Counted from the stretch's first letter, positions 33,219-42,840 are shown. The stretch is 64,000 nucleotides of DNA from CAYVTV01 sp964526475 (GCA_964526475.1 CAZGKF010000001.1:76784-140783); one strand, 5' to 3'. Made by a program: numbers and translations. The notes: a model not told the origin generated them from the sequence alone.

Positions 33219-35891
33219 CTAAAAATTATCCTGCCAGGGTATCCGCTTATTATATTTCAAATCTTTCAGTACCGCAGACTTTACATTTATTTGGAAATTA
33301 AAGCTTTTATAGTACCCGAAGGGTACAGCAGTAAGTCGCATTTCCCAGCAATGCAAATCTCTGTAAATACTCAGGCTGGAGGTTGTAAGCTTTTTTGATT
33401 CAAAATCAAAACCAGTATTATAACCTATTTTCCATTTCGGGGTAAGACTGAAATCTCCTGTAACACGAACTGTCTGTATTATATTGGATACTTTTGCAGG
33501 TTTATTATAACTAAAACTATAATCTAAACGAATACTCCAGGGAATACTAAAATCGACATATTCATCAATGTAATCCTCATCAAATCTATCATACTCAGAA
33601 TCTTCCAGGTTTGGATCCTCCATGTCTGTTTCCGGTAAAGTTTCATCTGGCCGGGACGTCTGAACATCATCAGTTTTTCTGGAACCTCCGCTAAAGGATA
33701 TTCCTGTTGAAAAACTCAGATTTGTGAGTCTGGCTAATTTCCCCGTTTCTTTGAATTCCGATCTGTTAATTCTCCTGTTTGTTTCATCAAGTGCGTATGG
33801 GTCAAAACTCCCCCTGAAGGAAAAATTCGTTTTTCCCTCAAATAAAGAAAAGCCACTCGTAAAAGAAACAGGACGAAATATAATGCTGTCTTCGAAATTG
33901 GCAGATGTAGAAAAATTAAAATTATCAACTAATCTTACCTTTTTAATCTGGCTGGCAGTATCCGACTCTTCAAGTACTTTCATCTCAAGGGTGTTGTTGA
34001 GGCTTAAACTCATACTTCGCTGACGACTGGTAAGAGAAGGAGTCCCAAACATTCCATCCTGAAAAATAGAATATCTCTCGAGTAAATTCCCCTCTTCATC
34101 TCTTAATTCACGGTAATAATCCGGTACAATACCACTCATATCCGGTATATATGAAAAAGAAGCCGTAGGAGACATTACATGTCTTATGGATTGTACTTTT
34201 CCTTTCCCCGAGAACTGATATAATCCATAAATTTTTGGATTTAAGGATGCAGATATTCCAGGATAATATCCCTGTGCATAACGTATTTTATTTATGGTAT
34301 CCTTAACAGTCACGAAATAGCTGGTATCTGCCTCGGAGACAAGAACTCTCCTTTTCTCAATATAATTTCTATATATCATTCCTGTGTAACGTAAATTAGG
34401 AGAGAGGGTGAATATTCTGAACTTTCTTGGCTTATATTGCCAGCTAACCGGAATTTCATGTCTGAAACCCATATTCATATCATCCCAAACTGAATTTGTA
34501 AACAAAAGAGAATCGGTGGTTCTTATTCTGTTATCAAAATAACTTGAATAACTGAGTTGAATATCTTCAAACCAGGCTCTTTCGCCTACCGATGATTTTG
34601 ACCTGAAAGGATAAATCCTGTTCATATTAAATGTTGCTTTTGGAAAATTAAGATCTACACTACCTGTGCGGCTATTTTGTGAATGGTTAAAACTACTGCT
34701 GAAATTAAAGGGACTTCCAGGCCAGCTCTTCTGAAAAGAAACACTGGATTGTTTCGTATTTGTTAAAGCATTAGTAAGATTACGACTATGGTTCTGATCA
34801 AACTTATTAGTAGATAAATTAACACTTGCCCTAAAGCTCTGATTAGGATTAGCTTTGGCATCCTGATTATGTGACCACATAATGGAATAATCAAATGATT
34901 TACTATAATTATCAAGATCTTTGTAGCCTGATACATTCTTAAAGTATCTGAGACTCATATTTCCACTAAATTTATATCTGCGCCTGTAATCAGAACTTAA
35001 CCTGAGCCCCCAGGTTCCGTTAGTATATATATCACCGGTAGCAGTCAGGTTAAAAAAATCACTGGCTGCCCAATAATACCCCCCATTCCTGAGATAAAAA
35101 CCCCGTCTGCCTTCCTCCCCATATTGAGGAATAAGTATTCCTGAAGTATTTGTTTTGGTATTCGGGAAAAAACCAAATGGGATACCGATAGGGATAGGAA
35201 TATCTTCAATAACAAGATATGCCGGTCCTGAAATTATTTTATCACCCGGAATAGATTTTGCTTTTGTAAGAGCTATATAATAATGAGGATGGTCCGCATC
35301 ACAAGTTGTATATTTACCATGATACATATGAATATGCCCCCTCTCATCTTTTCTTGTTTTCTCAGAGTGCAGATAACCTTCCTCCTGCTCGGTTTTGAGA
35401 GTTTCAATAAATCCGCGTTGTGTACGAAAATTATATCGTATGGTCATTGCCTCAAAAGACATAGCCTCATCAGTAAAAGCAGGACGATTTTCAATAATCC
35501 CAAAAGAGTCCTTAATGGCTTTGGCGAAAACAATATTGCTATCCATATCGTATTCAATAAAATCAGCACTAAGGCTTTTATCCTCAAAAGCAACATTAGC
35601 TTCACCAAATAGAAATATTTTTTTTCTGTCAATTGAAAAGATCATCGAATCCCTGGCAGAATATTTTATTTCTGCTTCAATTCTGGTTGATGAATCGTTT
35701 CTGACGGGAGAAATTGTCAGAGAATCAACAAATAATGTATCCCCGACAGGTAATTCGTAATCAAGATCCATTTCATTATCAAAAGGTAATATATTAATTG
35801 TATCAGCTATCTCTGGCAACTGTCCACTCAGATTCTGAAGAATGATCAGAATTGTTGAAAATATAAGTGCTATTTGTCTTTTTTTATGCAA
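33219..35891 (-). CDS. lptD: LPS assembly outer-membrane protein LptD (Bacteroidota type)
   Basis: An 890-residue outer-membrane beta-barrel expected to insert lipopolysaccharide or lipooligosaccharide into the outer leaflet. After a signal peptide (ending near LSGQ) the N-terminal OstA/LptA-like beta-jellyroll includes EANVAFEDKSLSADFIEYDMDSN and YRTQRGFIETLKTEQEEGYLHSE. A long barrel domain with alternating Tyr/Phe-rich strands follows, containing the turn PFGFFPNTKTNTSGILIPQYG, typical of this family. The very end is strand-like. It is divergent from the amidase gene, with the -7 box TAGATTTG on this strand at 35940-35947. Confidence 0.85.
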   Translation of the reverse strand: MHKKRQIALIFSTILIILQNLSGQLPEIADTINILPFDNEMDLDYELPVGDTLFVDSLTISPVRNDSSTRIEAEIKYSARDSMIFSIDRKKIFLFGEANVAFEDKSLSADFIEYDMDSNIVFAKAIKDSFGIIENRPAFTDEAMSFEAMTIRYNFRTQRGFIETLKTEQEEGYLHSEKTRKDERGHIHMYHGKYTTCDADHPHYYIALTKAKSIPGDKIISGPAYLVIEDIPIPIGIPFGFFPNTKTNTSGILIPQYGEEGRRGFYLRNGGYYWAASDFFNLTATGDIYTNGTWGLRLSSDYRRRYKFSGNMSLRYFKNVSGYKDLDNYSKSFDYSIMWSHNQDAKANPNQSFRASVNLSTNKFDQNHSRNLTNALTNTKQSSVSFQKSWPGSPFNFSSSFNHSQNSRTGSVDLNFPKATFNMNRIYPFRSKSSVGERAWFEDIQLSYSSYFDNRIRTTDSLLFTNSVWDDMNMGFRHEIPVSWQYKPRKFRIFTLSPNLRYTGMIYRNYIEKRRVLVSEADTSYFVTVKDTINKIRYAQGYYPGISASLNPKIYGLYQFSGKGKVQSIRHVMSPTASFSYIPDMSGIVPDYYRELRDEEGNLLERYSIFQDGMFGTPSLTSRQRSMSLSLNNTLEMKVLEESDTASQIKKVRLVDNFNFSTSANFEDSIIFRPVSFTSGFSLFEGKTNFSFRGSFDPYALDETNRRINRSEFKETGKLARLTNLSFSTGISFSGGSRKTDDVQTSRPDETLPETDMEDPNLEDSEYDRFDEDYIDEYVDFSIPWSIRLDYSFSYNKPAKVSNIIQTVRVTGDFSLTPKWKIGYNTGFDFESKKLTTSSLSIYRDLHCWEMRLTAVPFGYYKSFNFQINVKSAVLKDLKYNKRIPWQDNF

Positions 35892-35901
35892 CAGTAAACT
35901 A

Positions 35902-35909
35902 TATTTTTG
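35902..35909 (+). promoter_or_regulatory. -7 box of the amidase gene
   Basis: TATTTTTG matches TAnnTTTG; transcription would begin near 35916, which places a possible upstream ATG at 35907 within the promoter itself and supports the start at 35964. Confidence 0.55.
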
Positions 35910-35939
35910 TATCGTGAGTTTTTTTTTATATTAAAAAAT

Positions 35940-35947
35940 CAAATCTA
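35940..35947 (-). promoter_or_regulatory. -7 box of the lptD gene
   Basis: The minus strand reads TAGATTTG (TAnnTTTG), predicting a start near 35933 and a leader of about 40 nt before lptD. The two divergent transcripts would overlap at their 5' ends. Confidence 0.45.
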
Positions 35948-35963
35948 CTCAAAATTGATTACA

Positions 35964-37115
35964 ATGATCTTGCCCAATTGCAGGTTTTGTAAACAAAATA
36001 AACGGATATCAGGCATTAATCTTATCCTGATGGCGTTTATTCTTACATTCCCATTTAAAATCTCTGCAGAAGGTGAACCTGATATTAAAAATCAGGTAAA
36101 AGTGGTAGTTCTTGATGCAGGCCATGGAGGAAAAGATCCCGGAGCAGTCGGGAAATCGAATAAGGAAAAAGACATCGTTCTGGCAGTCACTTTAAAAGTT
36201 GGTCAATATATTCAGGAACATTTTGAAGATGTGAAAGTAATATATACCCGTACTGACGACAAGCACATACCCTTGCATGAAAGACCCTCCATTGCAAATA
36301 AAAATAAGGCCGATGTTTTTATAAGTATTCATGCAAATGCAAGCCCAAAATCATTCTCCTACGGTACTGAAACATTTGTAATGGGACAACATATGAATTC
36401 CAGCAATTTTGAAGTTGCCAAACTGGAGAACTCAGTAATAACTCTGGAAGAAGACTACACAACCAAATACGAGGGGTTTAATCCTGATTCACCTGAATCA
36501 TATATAATATTCAGTTTACTCCAACATACATATCTGGAGCAGAGCCTTGTGCTCGCCAGTTTAATTCAGAATCAATTCAGGGAAAGAGTGAGCAGGTATG
36601 ACCGTGGCGTAAAACAGGCCGGATTCCTTGTCCTTTGGCAGACAACTATGCCAAGTGTTCTGGTTGAACTTGGATTTATTTCACATCCTGAAGAAGAAAA
36701 ATTTCTGGCTTCGCCCAAAGGTCAGGAATACCTTGCATCAGCTATATTCAGAGCCTTCAGGGATTATAAAACCGAAATTGAGAGTAGTAGTAATTTTAAG
36801 ACTGATTATACATCAGGGGAACAACAGGAGAAAAACAAAACTGACATGAATGATATGTATTATAAAATTCAGATATTCTCATCCCGGAAAAAAGTTCCTT
36901 TAAATGATAGAATTTTCAATGGCCTCAAAGAAGTGGAAGAATTCGGTTCAGGAAAATGGAATAAATATGCTGTAGATAGATTTGCTAATTATGAAGAAGC
37001 CTCAGTATATTGCAAATCTTTACAGTCAAAGTTCAACGGAGCATTTGTAATAGCTGTAAAAGAAGGGGAAATCATTCCCGTTAGCAAGGCAAATGAAGAA
37101 TACGGAAGAAAATAA
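35964..37115 (+). CDS. N-acetylmuramoyl-L-alanine amidase (Amidase_3) with C-terminal SPOR-like domain
   Basis: A zinc amidase that cleaves the stem peptide from MurNAc during cell separation. From ATG 35964 the protein has 383 residues: a basic N-terminus with a hydrophobic signal (LILMAFILTFPFKISA), then the Amidase_3 core with VVLDAGHGGKDPGAVG (zinc His), the downstream FISIHANAS (second His) and the catalytic-region PSVLVELGFISHPEEE (Glu). The last 75 residues (YYKIQIFSSRKKVPL, FANYEEASVYCKSLQ) look like a peptidoglycan-binding SPOR domain. It is followed after 57 bp by an MCE gene on the same strand. Confidence 0.9.
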   Translation: MILPNCRFCKQNKRISGINLILMAFILTFPFKISAEGEPDIKNQVKVVVLDAGHGGKDPGAVGKSNKEKDIVLAVTLKVGQYIQEHFEDVKVIYTRTDDKHIPLHERPSIANKNKADVFISIHANASPKSFSYGTETFVMGQHMNSSNFEVAKLENSVITLEEDYTTKYEGFNPDSPESYIIFSLLQHTYLEQSLVLASLIQNQFRERVSRYDRGVKQAGFLVLWQTTMPSVLVELGFISHPEEEKFLASPKGQEYLASAIFRAFRDYKTEIESSSNFKTDYTSGEQQEKNKTDMNDMYYKIQIFSSRKKVPLNDRIFNGLKEVEEFGSGKWNKYAVDRFANYEEASVYCKSLQSKFNGAFVIAVKEGEIIPVSKANEEYGRK

Positions 37116-37172
37116 TACCTGATTTTTCTAAAACCATTATTAAACAAAATATACAACTGAAAAAATAAAAAG

Positions 37173-38129
37173 ATGGAAATAAAACTCAGAACAGAAGCAA
37201 AAATAGGAATAATTGTTCTTAGCACACTTTTAGTCGTTATTTGGGGCATTAATTTTCTAAAAGGGAAAAATATACTGAAAAGAACGGATGTATATTATGC
37301 TGTGTATGATTCAGCACAGGGACTTGAATTTGCAGCCCCTGTTTACATTAACGGCTATAAAGTAGGTTTAATAAATAATATTGCCTTTGATGATAAAAAA
37401 CTTGACAGAATAGTCATTAGTTTTGTGGTTGAAAAACAATACCGTATTCCAAAAGGATCTGTTGTGAAAGTTATATCTACTGATATTATGAGCGGGAAAT
37501 CTCTGTCTGTTGAATTATCAGACTCGGAACAATATCACTCATTTGAAGATACCCTTAAGTCTGAAAAAGAGGAAGACTTTATTGGTAAATTGCAGGCAGG
37601 GATTGCTCCGGTGTTACAAAACACCGAAAACTCGCTCAGGGAGATGGAGACACTGCTATTCAAACTAAATACAATGTTCAATGAAGAATCTATAAATAGC
37701 CTGCAGTCTGCTTTTAATAATCTTAATATGGCATCCGGAAGTCTGAATACTCAGTTGGGAGAAAACGGAAAACTCAATTCTGCTATTGCAAATATCGAGA
37801 AGTTATCTTTATCTCTCAGCGAAAGCAGAGAAAACATGATGAAAATTCTGGAAAACATCGCATCAATATCCGACACCATAAATAATTCAGAGCTTGGATA
37901 TCTTATTGAAAACCTTGCCGGAGTTTCAGCAGAATTGCAATTATTACTTAATAACATTAATTCGGGCGAGGGAACATTAGGAAAGCTATCTGTCAATGAT
38001 TCATTGTATTTGGGGTTAGTTGATATTACATCAAGTCTGGATTTATTGCTTAAGGATTTGAGAGAACATCCAAAACGTTATGTTCACTTTTCTCTCTTTG
38101 GAAAAAAAGACAAAGAAAGTAATCCTTAA
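37173..38129 (+). CDS. MlaD-like MCE-domain protein
   Basis: A 318-residue protein with one N-terminal membrane helix (IGIIVLSTLLVVIWGINFL) and a single MCE domain (about 38-115: VYYAVYDSAQGLEFAAPVYINGYKVG, then IMSGKSLSVEL), as in the substrate-binding component MlaD of retrograde phospholipid transport. The C-terminal half is a helical, heptad-like region predicted to form a periplasmic coiled coil. The ATPase and permease partners of an Mla system are not in the window. It is preceded by the amidase and followed by 350 bp before dnaA. A weak hairpin with stem TAATCC/GGATTA at 38172-38191 could act as a terminator. Confidence 0.85.
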   Translation: MEIKLRTEAKIGIIVLSTLLVVIWGINFLKGKNILKRTDVYYAVYDSAQGLEFAAPVYINGYKVGLINNIAFDDKKLDRIVISFVVEKQYRIPKGSVVKVISTDIMSGKSLSVELSDSEQYHSFEDTLKSEKEEDFIGKLQAGIAPVLQNTENSLREMETLLFKLNTMFNEESINSLQSAFNNLNMASGSLNTQLGENGKLNSAIANIEKLSLSLSESRENMMKILENIASISDTINNSELGYLIENLAGVSAELQLLLNNINSGEGTLGKLSVNDSLYLGLVDITSSLDLLLKDLREHPKRYVHFSLFGKKDKESNP

Positions 38130-38478
38130 AAAACCAAAACAAGAGTTTGAGACTTATTTATTTTTGATCAATAATCCTTTTTCAGGGATTAATTTTAAAT
38201 AATATTTTCCTTGAGTTTAAGGTTTACTCCAATAAATAAAATCTAAATGATTCTTTAACAATTTTTTAAGATACATTTTATCTAAAGCGCTCATTATTAA
38301 TTTAATAGAATTTTTTATTTTTTTTTTATTTTTTAACTCCCTGATATTAAAATCCATATATTTTTTCTCTTAAAATCAAGTAAAAAACTATTTTTTTTTT
38401 TTTTTTTTTTTCACAAATTTAGCTTTATGAAAAAACTCTTATGAAAGGATATTAACCCGAAATTAACTCTGAATAAAA
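38130..38478. other. AT-rich leader/intergenic region before dnaA with a T21 homopolymer
   Basis: No gene. The region is extremely AT-rich, with a T21 tract at 38391-38411 and other T-runs around 38305-38330. No cluster of TTATCCACA-like DnaA boxes was seen, so there is no support for an origin here. A near-consensus TAGCTTTA lies about 60 bp before dnaA. Confidence 0.6.
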
Positions 38479-39900
38479 ATGCATGATAAAATCTGGAGCA
38501 ATTGCCTCGCGGTAATTAAAGATAATGTACCATCAATAAGCTATAGAACATGGTTTGAACCAATTGTTCCTTTAAAACTTGAGCATAATATTCTTACCAT
38601 CCAGGTTCCAAGTCCTTTTTTTTATGAATACCTTGAGGAACAGTACATTGATATATTACGTAAAGTAATAAGAAAGGAATTAGGAGCAGAAGCCAAACTG
38701 GAGTATAGTGTTGTAATGCAGAACAGTATTTATAATAACAATAAACCATATACCGTTAAGTTTCCCGCCCGTAATTCCAGGGAACTTCTCAACAAGCCCG
38801 TTCCTATCCCAATTGATCATGAGGAAGTTTCCATCAGGAATCCCTTTGTAATCCCGGGCATTAAGAAACTTAGTATCGACCCCAAACTTAATCCTTGCTA
38901 TTCATTTAACAGCTTTGTTGAAGGTGAATGCAACCGACTTGCAAGATCAGCAGGTTTTGCAGTTGCTAATAATCCCGGAGGAACTGCATTTAATCCGCTT
39001 CTGATATATGGAGACTCAGGTCTTGGTAAAACCCATCTTGCCCAGGCAATTGGAATTGAGGTTAAAGAAAAATTTCCTGAGAAAACTGTTCTTTACGTTA
39101 ATGCTAATAAATTCCAGACCCAATTTGTAGACTCCATCCGAAATAATAATAAAAATGATTTTCTTCATTTTTATCAGATGATAGATCTCCTTATTATTGA
39201 TGATGTGCATGAATTTGCAGGAAAAGAGAAAACACAGGATATCTTCTTTCATATCTTTAATCATCTGCATCAGTCTGGTAAACAGTTGGTACTAACATCC
39301 GACAAACCCCCTGTTGAGCTGCAGGGATTGGAACAGAGACTTCTTTCAAGATTTAAATGGGGGCTGTCTGCTGATCTGCAAATACCGGATTTTGAAACCA
39401 GAATAGCAATCCTAAAGAAAAAAATTTATAACGATGGTATTTTAATGTCGGATGAGGTAATCGAATACATCGCTACTCATATCACCGATAATATCAGAGA
39501 ATTAGAAGGTGCATTAATCTCCCTTCTTGCCCAGTCTACTCTTAATAAAAAAGAAATTAATCTTGAGCTTGCAAGAGAAATGATTGACAAGCTTATTAAG
39601 AATACAAAAAGAGAAATATCCATAGATTATATACAAAAAGTTGTGTGTAATTATTTCAATGTAGGAATCGAACAACTTCAGTCACGTACACGCAAACGTG
39701 AAATAGTTCAGGCCAGGCAGGTTGCCATGTTCTTCTCAAAGAGTCTTACAAAAGCATCATTGGCAAGTATTGGATCACAAATTGGAGGGAAAGACCATGC
39801 AACGGTTTTGCATGCATGCAAAACCGTAAACAACCTTATGGAAACAGATAAACGATTCCGGTTTCAGGTAGATGAAATAGAAAAAAAATTAAAAATTTAA
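38479..39900 (+). CDS. dnaA: Chromosomal replication initiator DnaA
   Basis: A 473-residue AAA+ initiator that binds DnaA boxes and opens oriC. Domain I (about 1-80) includes SYRTWFEPIVPLKL, the AAA+ core has Walker A GDSGLGKTHLAQAIG and Walker B LLIIDDVHEFAGKEKTQ, with sensor 2 in ITDNIRELEGALISL. The C-terminal DNA-binding domain IV ends with the signature GGKDHATVLHACKTV. Length is normal. The gene stands alone, with no dnaN beside it, as is common in Bacteroidota. Confidence 0.97.
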   Translation: MHDKIWSNCLAVIKDNVPSISYRTWFEPIVPLKLEHNILTIQVPSPFFYEYLEEQYIDILRKVIRKELGAEAKLEYSVVMQNSIYNNNKPYTVKFPARNSRELLNKPVPIPIDHEEVSIRNPFVIPGIKKLSIDPKLNPCYSFNSFVEGECNRLARSAGFAVANNPGGTAFNPLLIYGDSGLGKTHLAQAIGIEVKEKFPEKTVLYVNANKFQTQFVDSIRNNNKNDFLHFYQMIDLLIIDDVHEFAGKEKTQDIFFHIFNHLHQSGKQLVLTSDKPPVELQGLEQRLLSRFKWGLSADLQIPDFETRIAILKKKIYNDGILMSDEVIEYIATHITDNIRELEGALISLLAQSTLNKKEINLELAREMIDKLIKNTKREISIDYIQKVVCNYFNVGIEQLQSRTRKREIVQARQVAMFFSKSLTKASLASIGSQIGGKDHATVLHACKTVNNLMETDKRFRFQVDEIEKKLKI

Positions 39901-39986
39901 TATATTTTCTCCATCTGTTTTCATCTCATTATAGTAGCCCAATTCCTTACATTTCTGCTTTGTAGTCAGGTAAAAGACAGAAAGAA

Positions 39987-40589
39987 TTGAAAGACTTTTA
40001 CCTTACCATATCAAACCCAAGCAACGGGATGTATAAACAAAAAGGAAGTAAATTTATTTCTTTTGCATATCCCGTATATGATGAAAATGAAATTAATGAA
40101 ATTATTCAGAACATAAGAAAAGAATATTACAAGGCACAACATCACTGCTTTGCATGGAAGCTTGAGAGAGAGGGTGGCAGATTCAGAACTTACGATGATG
40201 GAGAACCTCACGGAACAGCCGGCAAGCCAATTCTTGGACAAATATTATCAAAAGAGCTAAGCGATATTCTTATTATAGTAGTTCGATATTTTGGAGGCAT
40301 ATTGCTTGGCAGCGGAGGATTAGTAACCGCATATAAAACTGCTGCTTTTGAAGCATTGAAACATGCTGAAATTATTGAAAAATATCATTATGAAGTTTTT
40401 TCACTCTCATTTGATTATTCCGATCTTGATTATATAATGAAAATTACAAACGAACTGAAGGGAGAAATTTCCTTTTATCATTACGACCTCAGATGCAAGC
40501 TGAAAATAAAAATTAGAAAAGGATTCTCTGATAAGTTTCAGAATACATTGCTAAAAAATAAGGAAATTGAACTTGCTATTGTAGAGTAA
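39987..40589 (+). CDS. YigZ/IMPACT family protein
   Basis: A 200-residue cytosolic protein of the UPF0029/IMPACT family. The N-terminal domain carries the signature HHCFAWKLEREGGRFRTYDDGEPHGTAGKPI, then IIVVRYFGGILLGSGGLVTAYKTAA; a ferredoxin-like C-terminal DUF1949-type domain follows. Molecular function is not established for bacterial members. It lies 87 bp after dnaA and 106 bp before pyrB. Confidence 0.9.
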   Translation: MKDFYLTISNPSNGMYKQKGSKFISFAYPVYDENEINEIIQNIRKEYYKAQHHCFAWKLEREGGRFRTYDDGEPHGTAGKPILGQILSKELSDILIIVVRYFGGILLGSGGLVTAYKTAAFEALKHAEIIEKYHYEVFSLSFDYSDLDYIMKITNELKGEISFYHYDLRCKLKIKIRKGFSDKFQNTLLKNKEIELAIVE

Positions 40590-40694
40590 ACATATCTGAC
40601 GAAAAGTTATAAGATTATATTAACAAGACTACTGCTTATTTAAATTATTATTACATTTATTAGTATTTTGTTCTCAGATTTAAAATTTCATTTT

Positions 40695-41603
40695 ATGAAA
40701 AACAAAAGCCTGGTATCAATCAATGATTATACGAAGGAAGATTATCTGCGTATTCTTGACCTTGCAACTGAGTTTGAGGAACAGCCAAATCAGGATATTC
40801 TCAGGGGACATATTGTAGCTACCCTTTTTTTTGAGCCTTCTACACGAACCAGATTAAGTTTTGAAAGTGCGGTAAACCGTTTGGGAGGAAAGATAATTGG
40901 ATTCTCTGACACCGGGACTACAAGCTCAACAAAGGGAGAAACATTAAGGGATACAATAAAAACTGTTTCAAATTACTGTGATCTTATCGTCATGCGTCAT
41001 CCCTTAGAGGGATCAGCCCGTTTTGCAAGTGAAGTATCTGATGTGCCGGTGATAAACGCAGGCGATGGAGCTAACCAGCATCCAACCCAAACTCTTCTGG
41101 ACCTGTATTCCATTCGTAAAACACAAAACTCCCTTGAAAATCTTAATATTTTCCTGGTAGGCGACCTTAAATATGGTAGGACTGTTCATTCACTGCTTAT
41201 TGCCATGTCAAAATTTCACGCCACATTCTATTTTATTTCTCCCGATGAATTGAAAATGCCTGATGAATATAAAATATATCTCGACAGTTTAGGCCTGACC
41301 TATTATGAATACAAAGATTTCTCCGATATTGTCCAGGAAGCTGATATAGTTTATATGACAAGAGTTCAGAAGGAAAGGTTTTCAGATCCGATTGAATACG
41401 AAAGGACAAAAAATGCTTATGCATTAAAAATGGATATGCTGCAGAATGTAAAATCAGGAATGAAAGTGCTCCATCCACTGCCAAGGGTGAATGAAATCAA
41501 CCTGGATGTAGATGAAAGTGAAAAAGCCTATTATTTCACCCAGGCTCTGAATGGCGTTTTTACACGACAGGCTATTATCTCTATTATTTTAGGCAAAAAA
41601 TAA
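40695..41603 (+). CDS. pyrB: Aspartate carbamoyltransferase catalytic subunit PyrB
   Basis: The catalytic chain of ATCase, 302 residues from ATG 40695 (MKNKSLVSINDYTKEDY). It condenses carbamoyl phosphate with aspartate in pyrimidine synthesis. The carbamoyl-phosphate loop FEPSTRTRLSFE, the HPTQTLLDLYSI motif, VYMTRVQKERF and the 240s loop HPLPRVNEI are intact. An earlier in-frame ATG at 40668 would add nine unconserved residues. The regulatory chain gene pyrI follows 9 bp later, so this is the E. coli-like class B enzyme. Confidence 0.97.
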   Translation: MKNKSLVSINDYTKEDYLRILDLATEFEEQPNQDILRGHIVATLFFEPSTRTRLSFESAVNRLGGKIIGFSDTGTTSSTKGETLRDTIKTVSNYCDLIVMRHPLEGSARFASEVSDVPVINAGDGANQHPTQTLLDLYSIRKTQNSLENLNIFLVGDLKYGRTVHSLLIAMSKFHATFYFISPDELKMPDEYKIYLDSLGLTYYEYKDFSDIVQEADIVYMTRVQKERFSDPIEYERTKNAYALKMDMLQNVKSGMKVLHPLPRVNEINLDVDESEKAYYFTQALNGVFTRQAIISIILGKK

Positions 41604-41612
41604 ATCAGACAT

Positions 41613-42080
41613 ATGACAATGAAAGACAGAACACATTTGGTTGTGAGTGCTATAAAAAACGGCACAGTTATAGACCACGTCCCTGCAAAAGATTTATTTA
41701 AAGTTATTTCTATTTTGGGGCTTGATCATATTGAGAACCAGATAACTTTTGGGACAAATCTGGAAAGTAAAAAGCTTGGGAGAAAATCTATAATTAAAAT
41801 TTCCAACTTATTCTTCAGAAATGAAGACATCAACAAAATAGCACTCGTTGCACCTGCTGCTAAACTGAATATTATTAAAGACTACATAGTGGTTGAGAAA
41901 AAAATTGTTGATATTCCGGACGAGGTAACAGGGATCGTTAAATGCGTTAATCCGAAATGTATTACTAATAATGAAACGGTTAAAACAAAATTCCTGGTTG
42001 TTGACAAGCAAAAAGTGAAATTGAAATGCCATTATTGTGAAAGAATAACCGATGGTTATAACATGGTTATAAGCTCATAA
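41613..42080 (+). CDS. pyrI: Aspartate carbamoyltransferase regulatory subunit PyrI
   Basis: The 155-residue regulatory chain that binds nucleotide effectors (CTP/ATP) and zinc, conferring allostery on PyrB. The allosteric domain has KNGTVIDHVPA and KKLGRKSIIKISN, and the zinc domain has the four Cys (CVNPKCITNNE, then CHYCER). It is translationally next to pyrB. The start could be Met1 or Met3. Convergent with the DUF4293 gene across about 90 bp. Confidence 0.97.
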   Translation: MTMKDRTHLVVSAIKNGTVIDHVPAKDLFKVISILGLDHIENQITFGTNLESKKLGRKSIIKISNLFFRNEDINKIALVAPAAKLNIIKDYIVVEKKIVDIPDEVTGIVKCVNPKCITNNETVKTKFLVVDKQKVKLKCHYCERITDGYNMVISS

Positions 42081-42171
42081 TACACTATTGTTGACAATAA
42101 TTGGTCGGGGCAATCCAGATTCAGTTCCCCTTACAATAAACAAACACAAGTCAATCCCGGCTATAAACACA

Positions 42172-42639
42172 TCATCTTCGAAATCTGTCGATTGATTTAA
42201 TTAACAATTCATCTTTTTGTATTTTTTTTAATGCCAGGTACATCAAAATTATGGATATAAATGGAATTATCACCGGCCACAAGAATACACTACGAATTCC
42301 GCTTCCCTGTTTTAAGATGATTTGAGTAAAAAAATAAATCATACCTACCAGTCCGAAATGCAATATAATATTAAATACACAAAGTCTTATCTGCCTTATC
42401 CTCTTCCTGAATTGAAAAATAGTGACAATATTGATCAGAATTGTAATAATGAGAAGAAATGTAACAGGCCAGGTAGAAACAGAACTAAAAATGCCTGGTT
42501 CTATAGCTGCGATCCTGTTGTGATAAAAGATAAGAAACATATTCCCTTCAAGTTCAAGCTGAGCTAGCGGGAAATAAAAAATGAACAGCATAATAACTGA
42601 AGCTGCAAAAAGATAAATACTTTGTATTCTCTGTATCAT
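42172..42639 (-). CDS. DUF4293 membrane protein
   Basis: A 155-residue integral membrane protein with four predicted helices (about 5-25, 50-70, 80-105 and 118-140). The N-terminus MIQRIQSIYLFAASVIM is the hallmark of DUF4293, a Bacteroidota-restricted family without known function. The last residues are charged (KSIDRFRR). A TATTTTTG box on this strand at 42821-42828 could be its promoter with a 180-nt leader. Confidence 0.8.
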   Translation of the reverse strand: MIQRIQSIYLFAASVIMLFIFYFPLAQLELEGNMFLIFYHNRIAAIEPGIFSSVSTWPVTFLLIITILINIVTIFQFRKRIRQIRLCVFNIILHFGLVGMIYFFTQIILKQGSGIRSVFLWPVIIPFISIILMYLALKKIQKDELLIKSIDRFRR

Positions 42640-42820
42640 AAAACCAAACTTATCAATTATTTTTCATCAAGAATAATCAGTAATCCTTTACTACCGGTAT
42701 CGATTATAACTATTTACGCATTCTCTGATTTTGAGATATCTATGGCGGGATCAATTCCCCCTTTGTTTTAGAGTTATGTCACTCAGAAAAGCATTAGTAA
42801 TATTAGCAAACTTCACAATA

Positions 42821-42840
42821 CAAAAATAGTTGTATTTTTG
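42821..42840. promoter_or_regulatory. Back-to-back pair of -7 boxes between the DUF4293 and transglutaminase genes
   Basis: The 20-bp stretch CAAAAATAGTTGTATTTTTG is an inverted repeat of two full TAnnTTTG boxes, one on each strand (42821-42828 minus, 42833-42840 plus) with a 4-bp spacer. Neither has a TTG at the expected distance. It would drive divergent transcription of the flanking genes. The rest of 42640-42955 shows no gene. Confidence 0.45.

Noticed and set aside
33724..34023. Antisense open frames inside lptD.
   Set aside because: They are shadows of the long, AT-rich lptD frame; no signal supports them.
35907..35963. An ATG start for the amidase at 35907.
   Set aside because: It overlaps the promoter box and precedes the predicted transcription start.
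38130..38478. Possible replication origin before dnaA.
   Set aside because: No cluster of DnaA boxes was found despite AT-richness; in this phylum the origin is often not beside dnaA.
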